NCBI RefSeq assembly: GCF_013031245.1
Contig: NZ_WPZL01000001.1
Location: 248,001-312,000 of the forward strand
Source: Ruegeria lacuscaerulensis
Lineage (GTDB): Bacteria; Pseudomonadota; Alphaproteobacteria; Rhodobacterales; Rhodobacteraceae
Reading direction: 5' to 3'
Length of the DNA: 64,000 nucleotides
In this document: one piece after another, positions 9,313 to 18,968 of the stretch
Layout of the letters: every line of letters begins with the position of its first letter
Numbering within the stretch: position 1 is the first letter of the stretch
Notes under the pieces: generated by a model
The model's input: only the letters and a program-made list of their open reading frames with translations
Databases searched by the model: none
Told to the model about the DNA's origin: nothing
Program-made: the position numbers and the translations under genes

Positions 9313-10590
9313 ATGACGCCGATAGACGACCATCCCCTGCGCTATGCGCTGGCCAACGAACTGCATGCGCGCCCGTTTCCTGTGGCGACTACGCCTTGCA
9401 CGGTTGTCTTTCTTGCGATCAAAAAGCCGGTTGCTGCCGCTGCACGGGATCGCGGCGAAGATTTGGTTCATCTGATCGACTTGTTGGACCGGCACGGCGC
9501 ACCACACCCGCAACCGGAGGCCACGCATTATGCCGGACAAATCGGTCGCCATTGGTTGAAATGGGAGCAGCACACCGAGTTCGTGACCTACACAGCGATA
9601 ACTCCGAATGTCAGTGATCGACCGTTCAACCCGGCCGATTTTGAAGTCTTTCCCCCAGACTGGCTGATGTCCAGCCCCGGCCAGCGGGTGACGTCGGCCA
9701 TGCTCCGCGTGGTTGAGCGTCAGGACGATGACAAGGTTAAATCTTCTCTGGCCAATTGGTTCGAACCTGAAAGCCTGGCTGTTGCTCGTGTGTTGGACGA
9801 TGCTGCGATTTGCGCTAGCGACTTCCGCATCGATCCGGCAGGACACATGCGGTTCGCGCTGTTCGTGACGCAAGGTACCGGGCGGCGCAGGATTGGTCGG
9901 ATCATTCAACGCTTGTGCGAGGTTGAGACCTATAAGGCAATGTCCATGCTGGGTTTCGCTCGGGTCAAGCAACTGAAATCCCGTATCGGAGAGCTGGACG
10001 GAAAACTGACACGTTTGATGGGGCAGATGACTGATAATTCTGCCCAGCCTGAAGAATTGTTGGAGGATCTGCTTTCGACTTCGATCGAACTTGAAACTCT
10101 TTCCGCCCAGTGTTCGTTCAGGTTCGGGGCCACTGGGGCATATGAAGCCATCGTCAATCAGCGGATTGAGGTTTTGCGTGAAGAGCGGTTTCAGGGCGGC
10201 CAGAGCTTTGCCGATTTCATGATGCGACGCTACGACCCTGCGATCCGTACCGTGAAATCCACCGAACGCCGGCTTCAGGCGCTGTCCGACCGGGCGATCC
10301 GGGCGGGGGATTTGTTGAGGACACGTGTCGACGTGGAACGCAGTGCTCAGAATCAGGCGCTGCTGGAAAGCATGGACCGTCGCGCCGATCTGGCTTTACG
10401 CCTGCAGCACACGGTCGAAGGGTTATCCGTGGTAGCCATCAGCTATTACGCGGTCTCACTGGTAAGTTATCTGCTTTATCCACTGACCAAGGCCGGGGTA
10501 AGTAAGGGGATGCTGACGGCGGCGGTGACGATCCCCGTTGTGATGATGGTGTGGTTTGCCATCCGACAAATCCGCAAACGACTGGAGTAG
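9313..10590 (+). CDS. DUF3422-family membrane-anchored protein
   Basis: A 425-residue protein that opens with DDHPLRYALANELHARPFPV, the typical start of DUF3422 proteins of alphaproteobacteria. The central region is largely soluble, with charged helices likely to form coiled coils. Two hydrophobic segments close the protein (about residues 370-415), so it is probably anchored in the inner membrane by its C-terminus. GGAG precedes the ATG. No enzymatic motif is recognisable and the family has no established function known to me. Confidence 0.75.
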   Translation: MTPIDDHPLRYALANELHARPFPVATTPCTVVFLAIKKPVAAAARDRGEDLVHLIDLLDRHGAPHPQPEATHYAGQIGRHWLKWEQHTEFVTYTAITPNVSDRPFNPADFEVFPPDWLMSSPGQRVTSAMLRVVERQDDDKVKSSLANWFEPESLAVARVLDDAAICASDFRIDPAGHMRFALFVTQGTGRRRIGRIIQRLCEVETYKAMSMLGFARVKQLKSRIGELDGKLTRLMGQMTDNSAQPEELLEDLLSTSIELETLSAQCSFRFGATGAYEAIVNQRIEVLREERFQGGQSFADFMMRRYDPAIRTVKSTERRLQALSDRAIRAGDLLRTRVDVERSAQNQALLESMDRRADLALRLQHTVEGLSVVAISYYAVSLVSYLLYPLTKAGVSKGMLTAAVTIPVVMMVWFAIRQIRKRLE

Positions 10591-10659
10591 TCCGCATTTG
10601 CCAAAATGCGACAAGCCTGTAGAACAACAGGGATTGACGCATTTTGCGAAGGATTTCCC

Positions 10660-11802
10660 GTGATCGGACTCATGGCCGCGTGGCGGGCCGTTGCTGCCAT
10701 GTTTATCCTGAACGGTGCGCTGTTCGGCATTTGGGCGTCTCGTATCCCTGCCGTGCGCGATCACCTGAACTTGTCGCATGATGCCCTTGGCTATGGCCTG
10801 CTTTTCATGGCGGCGGGGGCCGTATGTTCGTTTCCGATAACCGGGCGGCTGACCGACAGGTTCGGGGCGGTGGCGATCACGCGGGTCATCGCCGCCCTTT
10901 ACACTTTTTCCCTGTTCCTGCTGGCCCTGGCAGGTGGGTTCTGGACCTTGTCGGCGTACCTGTTTGTGTTTGGCGCGTTTCACGGCTCGATGGATGTCGC
11001 CATGAACGCCTGGGCGGCCGAGGTCGAGCAAGCCTACAGCAAGCCCGTCATGTCCTCGTTCCATGCGATGTGGAGCCTCGGGGCGGGGCTGGGGGCGCTC
11101 AGCGGCTATGGGGCGGTCCAGTTGGGCCTGACCGTTGCCCATCACTTTCTGCTGGCCGGCGGCATCGTTGTCGGACTTGCGATGGCCTTATCCTGGGTGC
11201 GCTGGACGTCCCGGCGATCCGAATTGTCCAAGGGGTCGGTCTTTGCGTTACCTTCCAGTGCGCTGGTGCTGGTCGGACTCACCGCGCTCTGCGGGGCTTT
11301 GGGTGAAGGGGCGGTGGCGGATTGGAGCGCGATTTTCCTGCGCGATGTGACCGGGGCTGCCGAAAGCGTCGCGGCCTTGGGGTATGCGGTGTTCTCCGTG
11401 ACGATGGTCGCGTTCCGTCTGGCAGGCGGCTTTGTCATCGCGCGGTTCGGGCCCGTTGCCACGGCACGTTTTGGCGGCGTTTGCGCCGCGGTTGGAGTGT
11501 ACTGCGTTGTGTCCGCTGACAATGCGGGGCCGACGTTGGTGGGGTTTGCCCTGATGGGTGTCGGTTATGCGGTGATCATGCCACTTGCGTTCAGCCGGGC
11601 GGCCAGCGATCCGCATGTACCTCCTGGTCAGGCCATCGCCAGCGTGGCCACACTGGGCTATGGAGGGCTGCTGATTGGTCCGCCGCTTATTGGGTTTCTG
11701 GCAGAGATGCTTACATTACGCTTGGCGTTCATGGTTTTGCTGCCATTGGCCGTTCTGATTGTTCTGTTGTCCGGCGCGCTTCGGCCTGCCAGTTTGGACT
11801 GA
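10660..11802 (+). CDS. MFS transporter
   Basis: A protein of about 380 residues and roughly twelve hydrophobic helices, with the loop 2-3 signature GRLTDRFGAVAITR of the major facilitator superfamily. The first half has FLNGALFG-like and MDVAMNAWAAEVE segments, which resemble fucose-permease-like or YbjJ-like transporters. The GTG at 10660 is chosen as start because GAAGGA lies 6 bases upstream; the next in-frame ATG is at 10672. The substrate cannot be deduced, and neighbouring genes do not point to a pathway. Confidence 0.82.
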   Translation: MIGLMAAWRAVAAMFILNGALFGIWASRIPAVRDHLNLSHDALGYGLLFMAAGAVCSFPITGRLTDRFGAVAITRVIAALYTFSLFLLALAGGFWTLSAYLFVFGAFHGSMDVAMNAWAAEVEQAYSKPVMSSFHAMWSLGAGLGALSGYGAVQLGLTVAHHFLLAGGIVVGLAMALSWVRWTSRRSELSKGSVFALPSSALVLVGLTALCGALGEGAVADWSAIFLRDVTGAAESVAALGYAVFSVTMVAFRLAGGFVIARFGPVATARFGGVCAAVGVYCVVSADNAGPTLVGFALMGVGYAVIMPLAFSRAASDPHVPPGQAIASVATLGYGGLLIGPPLIGFLAEMLTLRLAFMVLLPLAVLIVLLSGALRPASLD

Positions 11803-11877
11803 ATGCACGACCGCTCTGTTGTCTGGCTGGCTGCCAGCGGTGGAACGCCGGTCAAATGATAAAGATGGGAGAAGACT

Positions 11878-13041
11878 ATGCCGGTCAAAAACCGTTTCGC
11901 CGAATTACAGGGCGAAATTACCGAATGGCGACGCGATATTCACGAGAACCCCGAGATTCTGTTCGAGACGCACCGCACCAGCGCTCTGGTCGCAGACAAG
12001 CTGAAGGAATTTGGGTGCGATGAGGTTGTGACCGGTATCGGTCGTACCGGCGTAGTGGGCGTGATTAAAGGTAAGGTCGACACAGGCGGCAATGTGATCG
12101 GTTTGCGGGCGGATATGGATGCGTTGCCGATTCACGAAGCCACCGGGCTGGAATATGCATCCAAAACCGATGGAGCGATGCATGCATGCGGTCATGATGG
12201 TCACACGGCGATGTTGCTGGGGGCGGCGAAATACCTGGCTGAGACCCGGAATTTCGATGGCACTGTGATCGTGATTTTCCAACCCGCCGAAGAGGGCGGA
12301 GGTGGCGGCCGTGAGATGTGCGAAGACGGCATGATGGACCGTTGGGGCATTCAGGAAGTTTACGGAATGCACAATTGGCCGGGACGTCCCGTTGGCAGTT
12401 TCGCCATTCGCCCCGGAGCGTTCTTCGCGGCTACGGATCAGTTTGACATAATTTTTGAAGGCAAGGGCGGCCACGCCGCCAAACCTCATGAGACAGTCGA
12501 TACAACAGTGATCGCCGCGCAGGCGGTCGTGGCGTTGCAGACCATCGCTGCGCGCAACGCGAACCCGGTCGATCAGGTTGTCGTCTCGGTCACGTCTTTT
12601 GAAACCTCATCCACCGCGTTCAACGTGATCCCTCAGAAGGTAAAGCTCAAAGGGACCGTTCGCACGATGAGCAAAGAGATGCGTGATATGGCTGAACAGC
12701 GCGTCAAGGAAATCTGCAACGGCGTTGCGGCCACGTTTGGCGGGGCTGCAGAAGTAACCTATTACCGGGGGTATCCGGTGATGGTGAACAGCGACGAGCA
12801 AACCGATTTTGCCGCGGATGTCGCGCGATCTGTCTCGGGTGACTGCGACGAAGCCCCACTGATCATGGGCGGAGAGGACTTTGCTTTTATGCTCGAGGAA
12901 CGCCCGGGCGCGTATATTCTGGTTGGCAATGGCGACACAGCGGCGGTGCATCACCCTGAATACAATTTCAATGACGAAGCCATTCCTGCCGGATGTAGCT
13001 GGTGGGCCGAAATTGTCGAACAAAGAATGCCGGCGGCTTGA
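11878..13041 (+). CDS. M20-family metal-dependent amidohydrolase (hippurate hydrolase-like)
   Basis: A 387-residue M20D peptidase-family amidohydrolase. The first metal-binding block is MHACGHDGHTAMLLGAAKYL around residue 102, with the catalytic glutamates in FQPAEEGGGGGREM; a later HHPEYNFND supplies further ligands. Homologues hydrolyse N-acyl amino acids such as hippurate or N-acetyl amino acids in the cytoplasm. The ribosome site GGGAGA precedes the ATG. It is convergent with waaA across a short GC-rich hairpin. Confidence 0.87.
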   Translation: MPVKNRFAELQGEITEWRRDIHENPEILFETHRTSALVADKLKEFGCDEVVTGIGRTGVVGVIKGKVDTGGNVIGLRADMDALPIHEATGLEYASKTDGAMHACGHDGHTAMLLGAAKYLAETRNFDGTVIVIFQPAEEGGGGGREMCEDGMMDRWGIQEVYGMHNWPGRPVGSFAIRPGAFFAATDQFDIIFEGKGGHAAKPHETVDTTVIAAQAVVALQTIAARNANPVDQVVVSVTSFETSSTAFNVIPQKVKLKGTVRTMSKEMRDMAEQRVKEICNGVAATFGGAAEVTYYRGYPVMVNSDEQTDFAADVARSVSGDCDEAPLIMGGEDFAFMLEERPGAYILVGNGDTAAVHHPEYNFNDEAIPAGCSWWAEIVEQRMPAA

Positions 13042-13047
13042 GTAACA

Positions 13048-13083
13048 GCGGGGGCTCTGTCCCCGCACCCCCGAGGTATTTTC
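13048..13083 (+). terminator. GC-rich hairpin, terminator-like intergenic element
   Basis: GCGGGG (13048-13053) pairs with CCCCGC (13061-13066) around a 7-base loop, followed by ACCCCCGAGGTATTTTC. It lies between the convergent M20 amidohydrolase and waaA genes. The CCCCCGAGGTATTTT tail resembles a short element that recurs between genes in Roseobacter-group chromosomes (from memory). The T run is short, so termination strength is uncertain. Confidence 0.5.
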
Positions 13084-14398
13084 AGTCAGATGAATCTGCA
13101 CCCAGCAGGTTGAGTTGGGTGCAAAGAGTGTCGGCGATGGCATCCAGCGCTGATTTTTGAGTGTTCACGCAGGATTTTGCTGCGGTCCGCACCTTATCCA
13201 GCGCGTCTTGATCAGACAGCCATGTTGCGACGGTCGCAGCCAGCTCAGGAGCGGACGTGACCTCAATCGCGCCACCAGTATCGACCAGCGGGGCGAAGGT
13301 TTCGGCAAAATTGAAATAGCCGGGTCCGGTAATCACGGCGGCTCCGGCCTGCGCAGGTTCAAACGGGTTGTGGCCGCCGATTTCCTTGAGGGAGCCACCC
13401 AAAAACACGATGGGACACAGCGCGTACCAGGTGCCGGTTTCCCCCAGTGTGTCTGCTACATAGACCTGCGTTTGGTCGGTGATCGTGTCCCTGGCGCTGC
13501 GGAAAGCTGCGGTTTGACCCGCTTGTCCCAGCAGGGCTGCCACTTCGGTGCGGCGCTCGGGATGGCGGGGGATCAACAGCAGAAGCAGGTCGGGCCAGCT
13601 TTTCAGCAGTTCGGCATGGGCAGCCAGAACCGTTTCCTCTTCGCCCGCATGAGTGGAACTGGCGATCCAGACCGGGCGGTTTCCGATTTGTGTACGTATG
13701 TCGAATAGCGTGGACTCATCCACCGGCAGAGGGTCAGACATCGCCTTGAGATTGGTGCCGGGATACACGCGATCGGGATTTGCACCCATGTCGATCAGGT
13801 TTGAAGCCGTTTTGTCATTCTGAGTCAGAAACAGCCGGAAATGATCCAGAATGAACCGTGCGGTTTGCGGGCGTTTCTTCCAGCCTTCGACAGACTTTTC
13901 GGAAAGGCGCGCGTTGAGCAGCGCCAGTGGAATGCCTCGTGCGGCACCCTCAACGATCAGGCGCGGCCAGATTTCGCTTTCAACAAATATTCCGGCATCC
14001 GGGCGCCAATGGTCCAGAAAACGCCGGACTGGTCCTGCGGTGTCCAGTGGTGGGTATTGGTGGCGCGCTCGGGGCGGCATGCGCTTTTCGATCAGCGCGG
14101 CTGATGTGGGGGTACCGGAGGTGATCAGAAACTCAGCATCCGGAAGGCGCTGGCCCAGACGTTTGATCAGGCTGATGACTGACAGGGTTTCACCCACACT
14201 TGCCGCATGAAACCAGATCACCTGCCCATCGGGACGGGGTTGGCTGGCATGGCCAAGTCGTTCTTGTTGGCGGGCCTCAGGGACGTCCGCAGCTTGCAGT
14301 TTTTTCCGAACCGTTCTCCAGACAAGCGAAGCGGCAATGGCAGTAAAACCGCCATACAGATGGTAAAGCAGAGTCGGTCGGCCGAATTGGTCCGACAT
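13082..14398 (-). CDS. waaA: 3-deoxy-D-manno-octulosonic acid (Kdo) transferase
   Basis: A 438-residue glycosyltransferase of the WaaA/KdtA type. It has an N-terminal membrane anchor (about residues 10-28), then IWFHAASVGETLSVISLI, the characteristic motif containing the catalytic Glu. FVESEIWPRLI follows, and in the C-terminal half FLGGSLKEIGGHNPFEPAQ, which binds CMP-Kdo. It adds Kdo to lipid IVA at the cytoplasmic face of the inner membrane during lipopolysaccharide synthesis. moaA lies one base upstream on the same strand, so the two are likely cotranscribed despite unrelated functions. Confidence 0.92.
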   Translation of the reverse strand: MSDQFGRPTLLYHLYGGFTAIAASLVWRTVRKKLQAADVPEARQQERLGHASQPRPDGQVIWFHAASVGETLSVISLIKRLGQRLPDAEFLITSGTPTSAALIEKRMPPRARHQYPPLDTAGPVRRFLDHWRPDAGIFVESEIWPRLIVEGAARGIPLALLNARLSEKSVEGWKKRPQTARFILDHFRLFLTQNDKTASNLIDMGANPDRVYPGTNLKAMSDPLPVDESTLFDIRTQIGNRPVWIASSTHAGEEETVLAAHAELLKSWPDLLLLLIPRHPERRTEVAALLGQAGQTAAFRSARDTITDQTQVYVADTLGETGTWYALCPIVFLGGSLKEIGGHNPFEPAQAGAAVITGPGYFNFAETFAPLVDTGGAIEVTSAPELAATVATWLSDQDALDKVRTAAKSCVNTQKSALDAIADTLCTQLNLLGADSSD

Positions 14399-14399
14399 G

Positions 14400-15407
14400 T
14401 CAGCCGCCTGTATGGCTCATGTGGCGGCTCATCTTGCCGTCGACCGCCTGACGGGAATAGTCGAAATCATGGCCTTTGGGTTTCAGGTGGATCGCCGCGC
14501 GGATCGCGTCCTCAAGCGGTTGCTCGGTGTTGGGGTGATCACGAAGGGCACCGCGCAGGTCGGCCATATCCTCCTGACCAAGGCACATATACAGCTCACC
14601 GGTGCAGGTCAGGCGCACGCGGTTGCAGCTTTCGCAGAAATTATGTGACAGCGGGGTAATGAAGCCGATCTTCTGTCCTGTTTCCTCAAGACGAACATAG
14701 CGCGCGGGCCCGCCGGTGCGTTCGGCTAGATCGGTAACAGAATAGTGGTTTTCGTATTCCTTGCGGACGTCCTTGAGCGACCAGTACTGATCCAGGCGAT
14801 CTTCGTTTCCGATATCGCCCATAGGCATGACCTCGATCCAGGTCAGATCCATGTCGCGCTCGGCACACCATTTCGTGATCAACGGCAGTTCTTCCTCGTT
14901 GAACCCTTTCAGAGCCACAGCGTTGATCTTGATCCGCAGCCCGGCCTTTTGAGCTGCGTCAATGCCGTTCAGCACCTGCTTCAGCCGGCCCCAGCGGGTG
15001 ATCTGAGCGAACTTGTCCTCGTCCAGAGTATCCAGCGACACGTTCACCCGGCGCACGCCCGCAGCGTACAGGTCATCTGCAAAGCGATGCAGCTGCGAAC
15101 CGTTGGTCGTCAGCGTCAGCTCTTTCAGCGCGCCGCTTTCCAGATGCCGCGTCATCGAATTGAAAAACGCCATGATATTGCGCCGTACCAATGGTTCGCC
15201 GCCGGTGATGCGCAGCTTTTCGACCCCCATCTTCACGAAGGTCGTGCACATGCGGTCCAGTTCCTCAAGCGTCAGCAGGTCTTTCTTGGGCAAAAACTTC
15301 ATGTCTTCGGACATGCAGTAGACACAGCGGAAATCGCAGCGGTCCGTCACGGAGACGCGAAGATAGGTGATGGCACGTGCGAACGGGTCGATGAGAGGAG
15401 CAGTCAT
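14400..15407 (-). CDS. moaA: GTP 3',8-cyclase (molybdenum cofactor biosynthesis)
   Basis: A 335-residue radical SAM enzyme. The N-terminal cluster motif Cys24-x3-Cys28-x2-Cys31 ([10 protein letters not shown]) binds the SAM-ligating 4Fe-4S cluster. The C-terminal motif [11 protein letters not shown] binds the second cluster with GTP. It catalyses the first step of molybdopterin synthesis, which the molybdenum hydroxylase at 1.6-4.3 kb would need. The ATG at 15407 gives the normal family N-terminus; a TTG at 15428, with GAGAGGTGG just upstream, would add seven residues and cannot be excluded. Confidence 0.93.
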   Translation of the reverse strand: MTAPLIDPFARAITYLRVSVTDRCDFRCVYCMSEDMKFLPKKDLLTLEELDRMCTTFVKMGVEKLRITGGEPLVRRNIMAFFNSMTRHLESGALKELTLTTNGSQLHRFADDLYAAGVRRVNVSLDTLDEDKFAQITRWGRLKQVLNGIDAAQKAGLRIKINAVALKGFNEEELPLITKWCAERDMDLTWIEVMPMGDIGNEDRLDQYWSLKDVRKEYENHYSVTDLAERTGGPARYVRLEETGQKIGFITPLSHNFCESCNRVRLTCTGELYMCLGQEDMADLRGALRDHPNTEQPLEDAIRAAIHLKPKGHDFDYSRQAVDGKMSRHMSHTGG

Positions 15408-15497
15408 GCGACATAGGTAAAGCTGCAACCACCTCTCGACAAGGGCGAACTGCGCATTGCACTGGTACAGATGCGCGCAGGACGGTAGGTTTCTGGC

Positions 15498-15914
15498 ATG
15501 AGGTATATGATTGTAGCGCTGTGTGTTTTGGTTGCCGGATGTGACACGGTCCGGTCGACAACAGACCGTGTCTATGGTGGTGACAAGACACCGGGTGACG
15601 CAGAACCAACCGCGGTAGAAGAAACGGTTGAACCGGAACCCATCCCGGCCACCGCGGCCGGTTGGGTTGGGGCAAAGACAACCATTGCCGGGTTGGGAGA
15701 TCCGACAACACCGGGCCGCTGGCTTGAGACGCCGCTGGTCGACACCGAGTTCACGGGCCGGGTCGTCGTGCCCAGAACCGGGGCGCAGGCCTATATCACC
15801 CTGGTTCCGGCATCGGGGCCTGAAGGCGGCGGCAGCCGCCTGTCGTTGGATGCAATGCGGGCGCTATTGCTGCCGTTTGATGAGTTGGTCGAGCTTGAGG
15901 TCTATTCCAACTGA
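15498..15914 (+). CDS. Small predicted lipoprotein
   Basis: A 138-residue protein with a short lipoprotein signal; the lipobox LVAGC places the acylated residue at Cys15. After the signal comes a low-complexity acidic and proline-rich stretch (about residues 30-55) and then a small domain containing [15 protein letters not shown]. No catalytic motif is visible. Similar roseobacter proteins are sometimes labelled D-galactarate dehydratase, but nothing here supports that activity. Its 3' end overlaps the convergent AlkD-like gene by 13 bases. Confidence 0.65.
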   Translation: MRYMIVALCVLVAGCDTVRSTTDRVYGGDKTPGDAEPTAVEETVEPEPIPATAAGWVGAKTTIAGLGDPTTPGRWLETPLVDTEFTGRVVVPRTGAQAYITLVPASGPEGGGSRLSLDAMRALLLPFDELVELEVYSN

Positions 15915-16588
15915 TCTTTCAGATATTTGCCGGCTTCGCGGCGGGCAAAGGGCTTCATCGCGTCACCATACGTATTCAGAAAGGCAATCACTCGAGCCGG
16001 GTCGTGCTTGGACAATTCACGCAACCACCACGCAACGGCTTTTTGGATGAACCATTCGCGATCGGTTACATAACCCGCCGCCCACCCGAGGATTCGGTCA
16101 CGCCGAAGCAGATCGTCGGGTTTCGGGTGGTTCTGCTTGGTCCAGGGCAGGGTGGCCACCATCGCGGCACGCCGTGTCCACATGTGGTCCGAAGCCGTCC
16201 AACATTCCACCTGATCCAATCGGGAAGGGTCAGCTGAGAGGCGTTTCTGCATTGCCAAGCAGGCGTGGTCAGCGACGGCCCAGGCGTCGAAATCCGGCAA
16301 CCAGCTTTGCAGCAGGTCCCAGACCGCGTCATCGGGCCGGATGCGCGCCTGCGTCAGCAACTTGGCAGCGGCAAGGCGGCCTTCGTGGATGTTGGTTTGC
16401 CACAGAGCGTCCGCCAATTCCACGCGCGCGGCCACATCCAGTTCTTGCCGCCACGCTTTGGTCAGGTCATTCAGAACAGGGTTCGCGACCCCCAGATATA
16501 GGCGGTCGGCCTTGTGATAAGCCGCCATCTGTTCGGCGCGCTCGGGATCGGCATGGGCCTTGATTTGATCCAGATAGATGTCCGGCAT
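15902..16588 (-). CDS. DNA alkylation repair protein (AlkD-like HEAT-repeat fold)
   Basis: A 228-residue, largely helical protein of the AlkC/AlkD family. It contains FIQKAVAWWLRELSKHDP and a helix ending MKPFARREAGKYL, typical of the family's HEAT-like repeats. AlkD glycosylases remove N3- and N7-alkylated purines; distant members lack that activity, and the catalytic Asp cannot be confirmed by eye. The gene sits 6 bases downstream of a PPOX-fold gene on the same strand and is probably cotranscribed with it. Confidence 0.75.
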   Translation of the reverse strand: MPDIYLDQIKAHADPERAEQMAAYHKADRLYLGVANPVLNDLTKAWRQELDVAARVELADALWQTNIHEGRLAAAKLLTQARIRPDDAVWDLLQSWLPDFDAWAVADHACLAMQKRLSADPSRLDQVECWTASDHMWTRRAAMVATLPWTKQNHPKPDDLLRRDRILGWAAGYVTDREWFIQKAVAWWLRELSKHDPARVIAFLNTYGDAMKPFARREAGKYLKDQLE

Positions 16589-16594
16589 GGAAGT

Positions 16595-17137
16595 TCAGCC
16601 CGGGGCGCGGGTGGGTTTCCCGTCGATGGTCTGGTGGTTCTTTTCCGTCCAATAGGCCTGAATCTGATCGTCGGACTTGCCATCGACCCATTGTTGCATC
16701 GTATCCCGCTCAGACTGGTATTCCATGAACGGAACCGCATAGCCGCAAGAAGTTTGGACCAGATCAACATCCAGATCGTAGATCTGCCGAGCGCTTCTGT
16801 GGTTCGGGAACAATCTGGCCAATTCGTCCCAACCCTCGTCGCCAAAGTGCAGAGTGTGTGCCGTGCCATAAGTTCGCAGGATCAGCGGCCTTGTCGTGAA
16901 CGAACACCACATCAGCGTCATGCGGTTGATCTCAAGCAAATGCCCGGCAGTCTCGTTGCCGCTGCCGGTCAGGTTCATCCAGACAATACGGTTGGGCCCG
17001 AGGACACGCAAGGAATCCATCCCTTTGGGCGAAATATTGACCCGCCCGTCGGAACCCGCCGTGCCAACGAAAAACATGTGCTGGTCTTCGATGAACTTGC
17101 GCTGGGCATCGTCCAGTTCCGGGAACTGCTTGGCCAT
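16595..17137 (-). CDS. Pyridoxamine 5'-phosphate oxidase-family protein
   Basis: A 180-residue split-barrel flavoprotein of the PPOX-like superfamily. The N-terminal half has FFVGTAGSDGRVNISPKG, the usual first strand and loop of these FMN-, F420- or heme-binding proteins, followed by WMNLTGSGNETAGHLL. It is shorter than PdxH and lacks its C-terminal dimer motif, so it is not the vitamin B6 enzyme. It starts 3 bases after glmS and precedes the AlkD-like gene, so these three genes probably form one unit. Substrate unknown. Confidence 0.8.
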   Translation of the reverse strand: MAKQFPELDDAQRKFIEDQHMFFVGTAGSDGRVNISPKGMDSLRVLGPNRIVWMNLTGSGNETAGHLLEINRMTLMWCSFTTRPLILRTYGTAHTLHFGDEGWDELARLFPNHRSARQIYDLDVDLVQTSCGYAVPFMEYQSERDTMQQWVDGKSDDQIQAYWTEKNHQTIDGKPTRAPG

Positions 17138-17140
17138 GCT

Positions 17141-18964
17141 TCACTCCACCGTGACGGATTTCGCCAGATTGCGCGGCTGGTCCACATCCGTGCCCTTGGC
17201 CACCGCCGTATGGTAGGCTAGGAGTTGCGCCGGGACTGAATACAGGATGGGGGCCAGGCTGGGGTGTATGTGAGGCATGCGAATGACGCTCCAGACACCG
17301 TCTTCTGCCTCAGCGATTCCATCGTCATCGGACACGAGGATGACTTTGCCTTTACGCGCCATCACCTCTTGCATGTTGGAAACAGTCTTGTCGAAAACCG
17401 CGTCGCGCGGCGCCATGACCACGACAGGCATATGTTTGTCAATCAGGGCAATGGGACCGTGTTTCAACTCACCCGATGCATAACCTTCGGCGTGGATATA
17501 GCTGATTTCCTTGAGTTTCAGCGCGCCTTCCATCGCCAGCGGGTACATCAGCCCGCGACCCAGGAACAGAACGTCGCGCGCTTCGGACAGGCGCTGCGCC
17601 GATTTACGAATTGCACGGCCCTGATCAAGCGCCGTGTTCAGCGCCGAGGGAAGGCCGCGCAGGGCAGCGGCATGATCGGCAATTTCTTCATCTGTCAATG
17701 TGCCGCGATCAGCGGCGGCTTTGAGCGCCAGCATCAACAGCACGCTCAGCTGGCAAGTGAAAGCCTTGGTCGACGCCACACCAATCTCGACCCCGGCGTG
17801 GATTGGCAGAGCCAAATCGCTTTCCCGCGCGATTGAGCTTTCCGGGACGTTGATCACCGAAACGATCTTGTCCGCCTTGCCCTCGCAATAGCGCAAGGCG
17901 GCCAGCGTGTCTGCCGTCTCGCCGGACTGGCTGACGAACAGGGCAAGAGTGCGGTCTACAATCGGAGGCTCACGATAACGAAACTCGCTGGCGATATCGA
18001 CCTCAACCGGTATCCTGGCAAGTTGTTCGAACCAGTATTTCGCGGTCAGACAAGCATAGAATGCGGTGCCACAGGCCACCATGGTCAGCCGATCCAGTTT
18101 CGAAAAATCCAGATCCGCATCGGGCAGTACCACCTGATCGCCACCGGTGGGCAGGTATGACCGGATCGCCTCGGCCACAACGACGGGCTGCTCGGCGATC
18201 TCTTTGGCCATGTAATGCTTGTGGCCGCCTTTGTCGGTGCGCGCGTGATCCAGCTTGATCTTGCGCATCTCGCGGTTGGCAAGCTCTCCCACTTCATTGC
18301 GAATTTCCAGCGATGTGCGTGTCAGGACCGCCCGGTCGCCCTCTTCCAGATAAGTGATCCTGTCGGTCAGCGGGGCCAGCGCAATCGCGTCCGAGCCCAC
18401 AAACATCTCTCCGTCACCATGCCCGATGGCAAGCGGTGAGCCCTTTCGGGCTGCGACGATCAGGTCGTCTTCACCGTCAAAAAGGAAGGCCAGAGCAAAG
18501 GCGCCCTGCAACTGATCGATGGTTTTAAATGCAGCCTCAACCGGTGACAGGCCGGTTTTAAGCAGATGCTCGGTCATCAGGGCGACGGTTTCAGTGTCGG
18601 TTTCCGTCTGGAAATCGATCCCATGCCCAGCCAGTTCGGCGCGCAGTTCCCGGTAATTCTCGACAATGCCGTTATGAACCACCGCCACCGGCCCGGCCTT
18701 GTGGGGGTGCGCATTGGTGACCGAGGGCGCGCCATGTGTGGCCCAGCGGGTGTGGCCGATCCCGGATTTTCCTGGCAGAGGATCGTGCACCAGCAGGTCG
18801 CTGAGATTTACAAGCTTGCCCACGGCCCGCCGACGCCCCAGTGACCCTTTGCTGACCGTCGCGATTCCGGCGCTGTCATAGCCGCGATATTCCAGCCGTT
18901 TCAGCGCCTCAACAAGAATCGGGGCTGCTTCGTGGCTCCCCAGAACTCCAACAATTCCACACAT
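17141..18964 (-). CDS. glmS: Glutamine--fructose-6-phosphate aminotransferase (isomerizing)
   Basis: A 607-residue protein, the usual GlmS length. After Met removal Cys2 (MCGIVGVLG) is the N-terminal nucleophile of the glutaminase domain (residues 2-240). Two SIS sugar-isomerase domains follow, with VACGTAFYACLTAKYW, SQSGETADTLAALRY and STKAFTCQLSVLLML. The C-terminus DQPRNLAKSVTVE is diagnostic. It makes glucosamine-6-phosphate for peptidoglycan and LPS. It lies 4 bases after glmU on the same strand, giving a glmU-glmS operon for UDP-GlcNAc supply. Confidence 0.96.
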   Translation of the reverse strand: MCGIVGVLGSHEAAPILVEALKRLEYRGYDSAGIATVSKGSLGRRRAVGKLVNLSDLLVHDPLPGKSGIGHTRWATHGAPSVTNAHPHKAGPVAVVHNGIVENYRELRAELAGHGIDFQTETDTETVALMTEHLLKTGLSPVEAAFKTIDQLQGAFALAFLFDGEDDLIVAARKGSPLAIGHGDGEMFVGSDAIALAPLTDRITYLEEGDRAVLTRTSLEIRNEVGELANREMRKIKLDHARTDKGGHKHYMAKEIAEQPVVVAEAIRSYLPTGGDQVVLPDADLDFSKLDRLTMVACGTAFYACLTAKYWFEQLARIPVEVDIASEFRYREPPIVDRTLALFVSQSGETADTLAALRYCEGKADKIVSVINVPESSIARESDLALPIHAGVEIGVASTKAFTCQLSVLLMLALKAAADRGTLTDEEIADHAAALRGLPSALNTALDQGRAIRKSAQRLSEARDVLFLGRGLMYPLAMEGALKLKEISYIHAEGYASGELKHGPIALIDKHMPVVVMAPRDAVFDKTVSNMQEVMARKGKVILVSDDDGIAEAEDGVWSVIRMPHIHPSLAPILYSVPAQLLAYHTAVAKGTDVDQPRNLAKSVTVE

Positions 18965-18968
18965 AAAC

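Noticed and set aside
15498-15914. D-galactarate dehydratase
   Set aside because: The product is a short lipoprotein with no catalytic domain; the label circulates for similar proteins but is not supported by sequence.
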